DNA of 64,000 nt from Tenacibaculum sp. MAR_2010_89 (GTDB lineage: Bacteria > Bacteroidota > Bacteroidia > Flavobacteriales > Flavobacteriaceae): NCBI RefSeq assembly GCF_900105985.1, contig NZ_FNUB01000005.1, positions 1,178,001-1,242,000 of the forward strand, written 5' to 3'. Of this stretch, positions 46,501-53,600 are shown one piece after another (position 1 is the first letter of the stretch; the number at the start of each line of letters is the position of its first letter). Position numbers and translations under genes: made by a program. The notes under the pieces were generated by a model. That model saw only the letters and a program-made list of their open reading frames with translations. It searched no databases and was not told the DNA's origin.

Positions 46501-47428
46501 TGGACCAACTGAATGTGCTGTTTGTACTTCAATTTATGAAGTGTTTAGAGGAGATGCAGGTTTAACTAACATCCCAATAGGGAAACCTATTGCAAATACT
46601 GAAATGGTTATTCTAGATAATGACTTAAAGCAAGTTCCTATAGGAGTAAAAGGTACGATATACATAGCAGGTAAGGGAGTAGCAAGAGGATATGTTAATA
46701 ATGCCGAATTAACAAGTAAAAGCTTTGTTACTATTTCTTATAAAGGAATAGAAAAAAGATTTTATAATTCAGGAGATATAGGTGAATGGACTGAAAATGG
46801 TTTAATAATATTTCATGGAAGAAAAGATAATCAAGTTAAATTACGAGGTTATCGAATTGAACTTGGAGAAATTGAAGGAACATTATCAACTATAAAAGGA
46901 ATTCGAAATAACCATGTTATTGTAAAAGATATAGAAGGGAATAAGGAATTAGTTGCTTTTTATATTGCTGAAGTGGGAATAAATGAGACCAAAATAGAAG
47001 ATGAATTATTAAAATTAATTCCAGAGTATATGATTCCAAAATCTTGGGTGAAATTAGATGAGTTTCCTCTTACAATTAATGGTAAGATAGATACTAAGAA
47101 ACTTCTTCAGTTAGAAATAAAGAGTGTATATGATTATGTTGCTCCATCTAATAATATTGAGAGGAAACTAACTGAAATTTGGGCTAAAACATTGAACATT
47201 GATGTGACTAAAGTTAGTGTATTAGATGATTTTTTTGATTATGGAGGAAATTCACTTCTAGCGATACAATTACTTACTGCAATTAATAAAAATTATGGAA
47301 TTCAACTTGAATTGCAAGAAGTATTTAAGTTGAAAACTATACGAGGTTTATCAGAATTAATTGATCTTGAGGTATGGGTTAACGATGATGAGAAAAAGGA
47401 TGTTGAATATAGCGAAACAGTTATATAA
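31517..47428 (+). CDS. NRPS1: five-module synthetase with N-terminal formyltransferase domain
   Basis: About 5,303 residues from the ATG at 31517; an in-frame TTG at 31454 adds 21 unlikely residues. Order: formyltransferase (about 1-310; N100, H102 and D138 match the Fmt catalytic triad with identical spacing), a remnant like the second half of a condensation domain (about 330-545), A1 (563-1060), T1, C2, A2 (1598-2095), T2, C3, A3 (2633-3120, degenerate), T3, C4, A4 (3666-4165), T4, C5, A5 (4710-5195), T5. All T domains keep the active Ser. Codes read by eye: A1 and A2 DGFFVGGVFK (Val/Ile-like), A4 DAQDLAFVDK (Gln/Glu-like), A5 DAYTTAAVCK (Phe-like). A3 has lost its nucleotide motif. C2-C4 have HHIISDG; C5 has HHIISDE. 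No epimerase or release domain. It should start the peptide as a formylated aliphatic residue, as LgrA does in linear gramicidin. Confidence 0.95.
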   Translation: MKDQNKFIDTKGSDCIILGRTNLSIQCAKILLDYGINIKAFITQDINVQKWANSKNIIVYNTLQEYHQLLNNKVDYVFSIIYGAILRTKDIALAKKEAINYHDSLLPKYAGVHATNWAIINGEKEHGVTWHRIDSGIDTGDIIEQRKVLIDSTETSFSLNLKCSEASLEAFALIVKQIELKRQFKYQKQDIEKRTYVGRYKRPENHSYLSWNMQAENMGRYTRGLDFGPTEPNILGVPKWNLDKNTLVTGKFSILETRSEENPGTILKVSNAPLTINIATATNDVMLTKITLLDGQEIPKEIKSFLKVGHKIEALNIDKLKTLKLEESSLVYKNEQFFEKYIRQFERTNLPIKSINSELFLTKYPEDKVFKQAMNLLDLTFEELIFGLKLLYLSRINGHDIVNVVVYVPKHDNEQCYLENRLPFVYKFNKSKTIGDHLRAIASQYSKLLKKGCYAKDIFVRYPKLEGKDVFVNQAIGFKNDKGIQGAKNSVLLVIDNENQSYEWQFNSEDFLNQEVRMNQNWFNVFCANSLNNLDDYASKIDYITKEERQSVLTLGKGKVIDYEKKESIINIFSSQVENTPDQIALVFEGENLTYRDLDKRSTQLARYINKKVEEQSSLIGLCIDRSIDMIVGILGILKSGRGYVPIDATYPMSRINHMIEDSGLELIVTQASYSELFTNVENILLDEDKDLIGNESTRELVLPSNSNNPAYVIYTSGSTGQPKGVLVNHQNVIKLVKETGPISVQPTDKVLQWSNVAFDGSVFDIFCSLLNGATLCLIDKRTSSDVKALSKTIKENEISITFLTTALFNVFVDTEIEGLAPLRKVVIGGEKISIKHIQKAYDVLGPGKMVNGYGPTETTVFAISYSFDEKPVYNVPIGKPLNNTKAYVLDASGNLCGIGITGELHIAGDGVSMGYLNDTEKTNAKFVDSPYEVGSYLYKTGDLVKWLPDGNLDFIGRKDNQIKLRGFRIELSEIEFQLDAIGEIKNSVVLMKEIGGKKCLVAYYKSKETIDTSMMRDSLSENLPEYMLPSFYVHLEDFPLTSNGKVNRKALPEPTVTREEEYIAPTNEIEHRLVAIWADVLNIDTEVISINSNFFNCGGDSLNVIFLSNKINKEFGVKVSARDIIEYPTIKYIKDFISNSSIVDYISIPVAENRPHYPLSSSQKRMYYLYEYNKDTIEYNVPTVITLSGALDIGRLKFSFEQLIKRHESLRTVFEFNEGELVQRILSDIQFSIKKFDKEQNIQEILKSFVKPFDLSKSPLFRIGLTSVSDVEHILIIDTHHIISDGITNSILIKNFFSFYNKESLPELRIQYKDFAVWEEGEEYQKEVTKHKKYWLNRFSKETTTLELPYDYPRPKKFNIEGKNHAIELDNNYVESLNNIADKEGVTVYSVFLAIYNLLLHKLTNQKDIVIGTAVSGRSHIDLEAITGVFINTLAIRNNLEENLTFSEFLRKVQKNSQADLEHQLYPYEDLVDNLNIERVADRSPLFDVFLSYQSMKDISFSKNSELQVKLFEDLFSLAKFDLIFTILDFRDRFKLNFTYRNELFKSETITRFMSYFVNVIDQILLDDTILIEDINVLSQEEVTQQINEFNDTDVVYEKKESIINIFSSQVENTPDQIALVFEGENLTYRDLDKRSTQLARYINKKVEEQSSLIGLCIDRSIDMIVGILGILKSGRGYVPIDATYPMSRINHMIEDSGLELIVTQASYSELFTNVENILLDEDKDLIGNESTRELVLPSNSNNPAYVIYTSGSTGQPKGVLVNHQNVIKLVKETGPISVQPTDKVLQWSNVAFDGSVFDIFCSLLNGATLCLIDKRTSSDVKALSKTIKENEISITFLTTALFNVFVDTEIEGLAPLRKVVIGGEKISIKHIQKAYDVLGPGKMVNGYGPTETTVFAISYSFDEKPVYNVPIGKPLNNTKAYVLDASGNLCGIGITGELHIAGDGVSMGYLNDTEKTNAKFVDSPYEVGSYLYKTGDLVKWLPDGNLDFIGRKDNQIKLRGFRIELSEIEFQLDAIGEIKNSVVLMKEIGGKKCLVAYYKSKETIDTSMMRDSLSENLPEYMLPSFYVHLEDFPLTSNGKVNRKALPEPTVTREEEYIAPTNEIEHRLVAIWADVLNIDTEVISINSNFFNCGGDSLRMVFLVNKINKEFSVVISPRDIIENPSIATIQNLISKSLKIDHISIPVAENKPHYPLSSSQKRMYYLYEYNKDTIEYNVPMVAILKGTLDTEKLRLAFEQLIKRHESLRTVFEFNEGELVQRILSDVQFSISTIEKIKSVYELLDCFVKPFNLNESPLFRIGLTSISDEEHILIMDTHHIISDGITNSILAKELFLLYSQEDLPELRIQYKDFAVWEEGEEYQKEVTKHKKYWLNRFSKETTTLELPYDYPRPKKFNIEGKNHAVELNNNYVEGLKNISKSEGVTIYTVFLTFFNILLYKLTNQKDIVIGTAVSGRSHVDLEDITGFFVNTLASRNNIEGNFTFRDFLLQTQKNNLADLEHQLYPYENLVETLNIERVSGRNPLFDVILGYQPINDVSLPENSELEVELFEDLFFQAKFDLLFTILDFNNRFKLNITYRDELFKSETITRFMSYFLNIIDQVLLDSSVLIKDINVLSQEEVDQRLISFDKTEVEYERDETIIELFLTQVKNYPNKVALVFEDEKITYKELDERSNKLARYINKVNVNKSSLIGLCLDRSTEMIIGILAILKTGRGYVPIDTSYSTNKIINVVEDANLNIILTNKGELNSFENINIIFLDTEKDEINMQSSDTVFQEVGLIDMACVIYKPENLGNLKGVKVNHQNVVNLVQEKGATKVLTDDRVLQWSNIAFEGSIFDIFSSLLNGATLYLINQKITRDIEKLSGVIKDNKISVAFFTTAIFNVFVDSKIEGLLTLRKLLFGGEKASLKHVQKAYDILGSGKLINCYGSVETTIHATYYNVDERPVSNVLIGKSETNTKTYVLNSDMGLSGVGIVGELYIAGDSLSLGYLNDKEKTSISFVENPFEPESYIYKTGDLVKRLSNGGLEFVERRGNQLKLRGHIIGLSNIKFHLNTHSKILNSIVLVKETNGVKELIAYYQSEEPITVLDLSEYLLSLLPDYMVPSHYVFTKVFPLTSNGKIDHTALLDLEINEKKEKKEIRSKTENKLIEIWAEVLNLSSETIGVNSNFFELGGASLKMIFLINNIKNEFGVDVPLKEILVNPTIKQICKLIKESETVNYSSITPVNNREYYPLSSTQKRMFYEYEYDKESIAYNAPVFLTVKGFLDVHKLEGAFTKLIERHESLRTVFDFVKGDLKQKVLQDFMFSIDVFQKSENPNKVIKNFIKPFDLSKLPLIRVGVIKVEENENILVIDCHHIISDGVSTGILLNDLINIYEGKELAEPKIQYRDYVIWQLSDDRQEILDKNKEYWINQFDEWPASLELPIDYTKAEDTKKAGRQVQLFLDSEKTKKLENLAKEENTTLFIVLLTVYNLFLTKLSNQEEIVIGSSVSGRSHVDLNGVIGAFINLLILKNYPKGEKSFIGFLKEVSQKTIEAYEHQEYAYEDLVMALKNKRADRNSLFNVMFEYVKSSEIGVYSDVVSVEKYNYDYDVTKFDFTLRVFELEDGLEITFEYNTTLFKETSIERFKKYFEKLIDEALLNPKAKIENITMLPNAEVDMLTNTFNDTKLSFDTKSSLVTILEENVDSHPNRVAISYQGETLTYKELDDKSNRVANYLMSGGVAPNVVGLLIDRSIDMIVGMWGALKIGAGYLPLDPNLPEERIRYMLNQSRATFLLTHEEHLEAYSAYLPVQSIDSLEIFSQSVEKVDFNTESSDLAYCIFTSGSTGKPKGVMISHSNVINLVRGLEERVYKPYQDKVLRVALLASYAFDASVQQIFGALLQGHSLYITSDEIRKDGAKLLEFYNKNKIEVTDGTPTHLRLLVDSLEKDSKLETLSSWLIAGETLSKELVSKFYANLGEQTQLYNFYGPTETCVDSTSYKINPKEIDNLVSIPIGKPLPNERVYVTDNTGNIVPVGVMGELCIAGDGLAQRYVGDQFLTTEKFNTEWISQENRVYRTGDIVRWLPDGNLEFHGRKDNQVKVRGYRIELGEIEKQLNAHSEIKHSVVLVKVSKGEKHIVAYYQASDKMKISELREYLGKFLPDYMIPSYYVYIEEFELTINGKVDSRALPDYKIIQDDQNIIAPSNNIERRLVSIYAEILSLDSNMVGRNSNFIELGGHSLKMVFLSNTIKKDFSVKISLKQIIENPTINRLSNLISQSVTVNHSQIPVFESMEYYPLSSSQKRMYFAYEYNKESLSYNVPTAIKLKGELNKERLEESFVKLIKRHDSLRTEFVTIDGELSQRILSEANFSINYLNYEEDLESIVKDFTKPFDLGMGPIFRVGIVRVTNQEHLLVIDSHHIISDEVTIKILLKDLFSIYNGDKLPELRIQYKDFVMWQNQDQQQEEIRQHKKYWLDKFSKEVPTLELPYDYPRTFKNTDDGGNLLIKIDDNRVGQLKKIAQEEGLTLYNLFLSMYNILLYKLSNQKDIVIGTPVAGRPHHDLESITGVFINTLPIRNQFKGDITFKEFVKQVQKSSIADLDHQLCPYEDLVNELNIERSLNRNPLFDVCFNFIKEDLGIMSFSGLNVELYDIEYNQSKFDLNMIVVQREEDSYILVEYAKQLFKESTIERFMSYFDKIMETVCENKTVKIADIEILEEKENQLLNSFSPMVNSSKENDTIVKVFENQVNKTPLAIAIRYGEKSYNYQDLNKKANQLARSLQQNFGISKGEVVGVLFPKSDEAIVSILAVLKLGAAYLPIDTKYPLERINYIIENSGLRVLISNTKVLDKKVVADCVVNYDSLNYINEELTNLNTNIISNDLAYVIYTSGSTGKPKGVMIEHGSNVNMSTDIVKQLNVNDRDTILWFASIAFDASVYEIMMALYSGATLVIPEDKDINDITRFCKLASETNTTIVTLPPSYLETLPLDELDTLRIITTAGEAANPKKAIEVIKTGIRYFNAYGPTECAVCTSIYEVFRGDAGLTNIPIGKPIANTEMVILDNDLKQVPIGVKGTIYIAGKGVARGYVNNAELTSKSFVTISYKGIEKRFYNSGDIGEWTENGLIIFHGRKDNQVKLRGYRIELGEIEGTLSTIKGIRNNHVIVKDIEGNKELVAFYIAEVGINETKIEDELLKLIPEYMIPKSWVKLDEFPLTINGKIDTKKLLQLEIKSVYDYVAPSNNIERKLTEIWAKTLNIDVTKVSVLDDFFDYGGNSLLAIQLLTAINKNYGIQLELQEVFKLKTIRGLSELIDLEVWVNDDEKKDVEYSETVI
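33203..42517 (+). repeat. Three tandem A-T-C units with an exact 3,105-bp period
   Basis: Units begin at 33203, 36308 and 39413, each at the same Tyr codon before the A domain. Units 1 and 2 are almost identical over 33203-34818 and 36308-37923 (only a few base differences seen, no gaps) and again around 35436-35600 and 38541-38705. Unit 3 is clearly related but strongly diverged, and its A domain has lost key motifs. The constant period shows module duplication without net insertion or deletion; the near-identity of units 1 and 2 shows recent duplication or gene conversion. Confidence 0.95.
39413..40880 (+). other. Degenerate adenylation domain A3 of NRPS1
   Basis: The P-loop normally reads YTSGSTGQPKG (as in A1) but here is YKPENLGNLKG. 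The substrate-anchoring Asp of FDGS is Glu (FEGS). The YGPTE motif reads YGSVE. The hinge motif GRKDNQIKLRGFRIEL is changed to ERRGNQLKLRGHIIGL. The reading frame is intact and the following T3 keeps GGASL with its Ser. I infer that A3 cannot activate an amino acid, so T3 must be skipped or loaded from outside. Confidence 0.88.
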
Positions 47429-47647
47429 TATTTGATAAAATGTCAAAGGTCATTTTACGTTCAAATTTTCTTATATATCAAATTAAAATGACCTATTTGA
47501 CTTACTGCTAGTCTTCTGTTATAGAAGCTTCATAAAAGTTTACTTACAAATAAAAACATGACTACTCTTAATCTATTTGATATAGGAGTTGTTAAGGCTT
47601 TCTTGTTTTCAAACGAGATGGTTTTTACTATAAAAAAATATTCAAAA

Positions 47648-50600
47648 ATGGAAAATTTACTATTAGAAATAAAAAAATCTGGTATTCGTATCAACGTTAA
47701 TGAAGAAAATTTAAAGTTGAAAATTCCAAAAGGCTTTAATAATGATTCTTTATTAGAAAATATCAAGAATAATAAGTTAAAGTTGATTGATTATGTAGAA
47801 AAGAGTAAAAGGAAAAATAATATTTTTAAGGAAATTCCAAAGGTTAATAGTAAATCTTCAAAATTAACACCATCTCAATTGAAAATGTTTTTAGCTGAGG
47901 AGGTAACAAAGGGTACCAACGTATATAATACTCCTTTTGCTTATGAACTGAAAGGAGCGTTAGATATAAAACAATTTGAAAAAGCTTTTATTGAATTAAT
48001 TAAAAGACACGAAAGTTTAAGAACGTATTTTGTTTTAGATAATAATCACGAGCCAATTCAGAAAGTTTTAGAAAATTTTGATTTTAAGTTAGATTATTGC
48101 TCTTGTACAAAAGAAGAACTTGAAAAAATAAAGGAAAGTTTCTCATATCCTTTTGCTTTGGATAAGGCGCCATTGATAAGAGCAAAGTTATTAGAAATTG
48201 ATAAAGATTCATTTATTTTATTAGTAGATATCCATCATATTGTTTTCGATAGCATCTCTATGGAGATCTTTATGAAAGAATTATTTTCTTTATATAATAA
48301 TATAGAGTTACCTAAGCCTAAATTAAATTATATTGATTATGCTACCTGGTTTAATGGAAAAGAGAATAGAGAAAATTTAAATACTCAAAAAGAGTTTTGG
48401 GTTAATCAATTACAAGGGTATTCAAATACAGCTATACTGCCTTCAGATTTTAAAAAGAAAAATGAAATGTCATTTGAAGGAGACTGCATGAAATTTAAGA
48501 TATCAAATAATAGAAAAGAAATCCTTGAAGTACTTGCCAAGAAATATAAGATTTCTTTGTTTACTTTACTTACTAGTCTATATGGTATTTTACAAGCAAA
48601 ATTAACTGGTGTTGATGATATAGTAGTTGGAACACCTGTAGCAGGAAGAAGGCATTGGAGTGTTGAAAATATTATAGGTATGTTTATGAATACTCTTGGG
48701 ATTCGTATACTTCCTAAAAATGAATTGAAATTTGATGAATATTTAAAAAATGTTAGTTTAAGTGTTATGCAAAGTTTTGATAATCAAGAGTACCCGTATG
48801 AGGAGCTTCTTGAAGATTTGAAAACAAATTATACTAACGAAAAGACTCCATTATTTAATACTCTTATTTCTTTGGTTAATTCTACAAAAAATATAGGAAG
48901 TAACATAGGTGAATTTAATATAAAGCCTTTAGAGTTTGATAAAGCTACTTCTAAGTTTGATTTGAGCATGTATTTTGTTGAGGGAAACGACGAAATCAGT
49001 TGTGTATTTGAGTACAATACACAATTGTTTAAGAAAAACACTATAAAACAATTTTTTAATTATTTTACAAATATTATAGATCAAGTGTCTATTAACGAGT
49101 CAGTTATTTTGGGTGAAATATCTCTTCTTAATCAAAGCTCTAGTAATGAATTAATAAAACTTAATGATTTTACCAATGTGAGCTTTCAAAAAGAAGCGAC
49201 TTTGGTTGATTTATTTGAGAATCAGGTAGAGAAAATGCCAGATGATATAGCTTTAATATTTGGTGAAAAAACGATGACCTATAACGAGGTAAATCAAAAA
49301 TCAAATAAAATAGCTAGAATGTTACGTTCAAAGGGAATTGGTCGTAATGATGCTATAGGTGTTTTAATGGAAAAAAACCTAGAAGTAGTAATAAGTATGC
49401 TAGGTATTTTGAAAGCTGGAGGAGCTTATGTTCCTATTGATGTTACTTATCCACAAGAAAGAATCGATTATATAGTAGAGAATAGTCAATTAAAATGGAC
49501 ATTAGCTTCTGAAGAGTATTATGGATTAGTTGATAAAGCTAATGTAGAAATTATTAATGTTTTAGACTCAGAGTTAATTTTAGATTCTTCAAATTTACCA
49601 AAAATGAATCATCCTGAAGATCTTTGTTATATAATTTATACTTCAGGAACTACTGGTAAACCGAAAGGAGTTATGGTAGAGCATAAGAATGTGGTTCGTC
49701 TTCTTTTTAATAAAGAGTTTCAATATGATTTTAATAATAAAGACGTGTGGACAATGTTTCATAGTCATTGTTTTGATGTAAGTGTATGGGAAATGTACGG
49801 AGCATTACTTTATGGCGGTAAATTGATTATTGTTTCTCAATCAGATGCTCGAGACCCTTCAAAATATTTAGAAATATTACAGAAGCATAAAGTAACCATA
49901 TTAAATCAAACTCCTACAGCTTTTTATTCATTGAATAATACTTGTCAGAAAAAACAAGTGTTATTACCAGACGTACGATATGTTGTTTTTGCAGGAGAAG
50001 CATTAACTCCTTCAAAATTGAGTAAATGGAGAGAGCGTCAACCAAAGGCGAAGTTAATTAACATGTACGGAATTACGGAAGTTACTGTACATATGACTTA
50101 TAAAGAAATTGGAGACCAAGAAATACAAGATAGCATAGGTAATATAGGGAAAGCTTTACCAACAGGGGCTATATACCTTTTAGATAAAAATATGAAGCAA
50201 GTACCTGTAGGGGTTATTGGTGAAATTTATGTAGGAGGTCATGGAGTAACCCGTGGTTATATGAATAATAAAGAACTTACAGATTCACGTTTTATAAAAA
50301 ACCCTTTTAAAGAAGGAGATCGTCTTTATAAATCAGGAGACTTGGCAATACTTTTGTCTAATGGAGAATTGGAATATAAAGGACGAATTGATAGACAAGT
50401 TCAATTAAAAGGTTTTAGAGTTGAGTTAAAGGAAATTGAATCTCATTTAGTTCAACATGAATTAATAAAAGATGTAGTTGTAAATATGGCTAAATCTGAA
50501 AAAGATGAGCCTTATTTGTGTGCATATTATATAGGACAACAAGAATTACAAGTTACTGAGTTGAGGGCATATTTGGAAACTAGGGTACCACACTACATGA

Positions 50601-53600
50601 TACCATCTTATTATGTTAAAATCGAAGAAATACCATTTACATCAAATAATAAAATTGATTTTTCTAAACTACCAAAGCCAAAAGTTGGAACATCTGAAAA
50701 AGCATATTTGGCCCCAACCAATGAAGAAGAAAAAATAATGTGTAAAATTTGGGAAGAATGTTTAGGTGTTGGTCAGATAGGAATATTAGATAACTTCTTT
50801 GCTTTAGGAGGAGATTCTTTAAAAGCAATTGGGTTGATATCAAGAATAAATGAGTCTTTATCATCGTCTCTAATTATTGCTGATATTTATTCAAATCCAA
50901 CAATCAAGAAATTAGCAAGTATCGTTAGACCTGAAGAAGATTTGAAGTATGAGATTTTGAAAAAAGAAGTAGATGAAGAGCTAAATCTATTCCAAGAAAC
51001 GTATAAAAAAAATAATCAATTTCAGGATTCTTACGAAGCAGTATATCCAATGAGTGGGATAGAAAAGGGAATGGTATATTATACACTATTAACGAAAGAA
51101 GAAAATGCTAATAATATTTTGTATCACGAGCAAAATATATACCCTCTTCTTCTAGATAATTTTAATTTAGATACTTTTAAACGTGCATTAAAATTATTAA
51201 CTAATAAACATGAGGAGCTGAGAAAAATATATGATTTAAATAATTTAACTCATATTATTTTAAAAGAAATAGAACCAGACTTGAAGTTTATTGATATATG
51301 TCATTTAAATACTCAGGAACAAAAGGAATATATTTCGAAAAAATGTGAAGAGGAAAAATTGAAGCAAACTGAGCTTTCAATGTCTCTAATCTGGAGAATG
51401 CATATTATTAAAGTTCGTGAAGATTATCAATATTTATTATTTGATTTTAACCATTCATTGATGGATGGTTGGAGTTTGGCTGTGTTTTTAAGAGACCTAT
51501 TTAATACTTACGATTACCTTGTAAACGACTCAGAGTATACTCCAATGCAAATTCGAGGAGGGTATAAAGATCAAATAGCCGCAGAATTAATGGCTTCTAA
51601 AAATGAATCGAGTAAAAATTATTGGAAAACAGAATTAGAAGATTATAAACGTTTTGAACTGAAACCTACAGGAAATCCAAGTAAAACAATTACTAATAAT
51701 TATGATTTAGGTATTGAATTCCGAAAAGAATTAGAAGGAGTTGCAGAAAAATTGAATGTGAGTTTTAAACATTTATGTTATGCAGCATTGATGTTTTCGT
51801 TGAAAAGAATGACTTATGAAAATGACTTAACAATTGGAGTTTCTTCAAATACAAGACCTTTAATTATAGATGGAGAAGAACTGGTAGGCTGCTTTTTAAA
51901 TACAGTCCCATTTAGAATAAAAGTTCCTGAAAATATAACTTGGAAAGAATATATAAACCTTGTAGATGATAAGTTAATAAATTTAACCTATCATGAGCGT
52001 ATTCCTTTTTATAAGATTTTAGAATATATTGACGAAAAAACCATTGATCAAAATCCTATTTTTGATGTAAAACTGAATTATATTGATTTTAGGCCTTATA
52101 ATGAGTTTAAAAATAAAGAGGATAATTTTTTAGAAAAAACAATGGCTGATGCCAAAGCTTATGTAAATGAAAATACCCCTTTAAATTTAACGATACTTGC
52201 TCAAAATGATATGTTTGCGCTGAATTTGATTTATTCTTCGGCATTTTTAGAAGCAGAAGAGTCAGATAAATTGTTTAGATATCTTAAAAACACTTTAGAG
52301 CAGATAGCAAACGATGTTAATGAAAAACAAAAAGGTGATAGTATTCTAGATCAAGAAGAGTATTTGAAATTAACGAATGATTTTAATGATATAGAAGCTC
52401 CTTTTAAAAATAATAAAACAATTCTTGATCTTTTTAATGAACAAGTTAAAGAGTTGCCAGAGAGCCTAGCAGTTACTTTTGAAAATAAAAGTTTAACGTA
52501 TAAAGAACTAGATGAACTTTCAAATAAATTAGCTCATAGACTTATTGATATGGGAGTTAAAAATGAAACTTTAGTTCCAATAGCTGTAGATAGGTCAATA
52601 GAAATGATTGTAGGAATTTTAGGTGTTTTGAAAGCTGGAGGAGCTTATGTTCCAATTGATCCTACATTTGTTCAAAAAAGAATAGATTATATCTTGAGTG
52701 ATATTAATTCAAAGTTTGTATTAACTCAACGTCAGTATGATAGTAAATTTAACATATCAAAACTTTTCATAGATGACTTATCAACTTATAGTGATTATGA
52801 TAAGTTGCCTCCAAATATTAAGGTAGATATTACTTCTTTAGCTTATGTTTTTTATACTTCAGGAACAACAGGACAACCGAAAGGGGTAATGAATAGTCAT
52901 TCTGGAGTTTGTAATAATTTGTCATGGATGAAGAATCATTTTAATATTAATAAAGATGATCATATTCTACAAAAAACTAATTTCTGTTTTGATGTTTCAG
53001 TTTGGGAGTTAATACTTCCAATTATTTCTGGAGCAAGAATAGTTTTTGCAAAACCAGAAGGACATAAAGATCCTAAGTACATAGAGAAAGTAATAGCTGA
53101 AGAGGAAATAACTTTAGTGATTTTTGTACCTTCAATGTTAACCATTTTCTTAATGGGGATAGAAAAATTTAATGAAGGAAAACTTCGTGGTATTATTACG
53201 ATAGGAGAAGAGTTAAAATTATCAACAGTACGAGATTGTAAGGCTAAACTGCCAAATGTATTATTGCATAATACTTATGGTCCAACTGAAGCTGCTATTG
53301 CTGTAACTTCTATAAACTTAAGTGATTATGCTGCTAATATTGTTCCTATTGGTAAACCTATAGGAAATACGAAGATTTATATAGTGAATAGTCAAAATGA
53401 GATACAACCTACAGGGGTTAAAGGTGAATTATTAATTGGTGGTGTTCAAGTAGCAAGAGGATATCTTCATAAACCAGAGTTAACATCTGAAAAATTTATA
53501 AAAGACGAGTTTGACCCAAATAGTGAATACAAATTATATAAATCAGGAGATTTCGCTCGATGGCTTCCAGATGGAACAATAGAATTTTTAGGTAGAATAG

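Noticed and set aside
47558..47647. Upstream ATG start of NRPS2
   Set aside because: It adds 30 residues before the TubC-type docking domain, which should be at the extreme N terminus; ATG at 47648 preferred.
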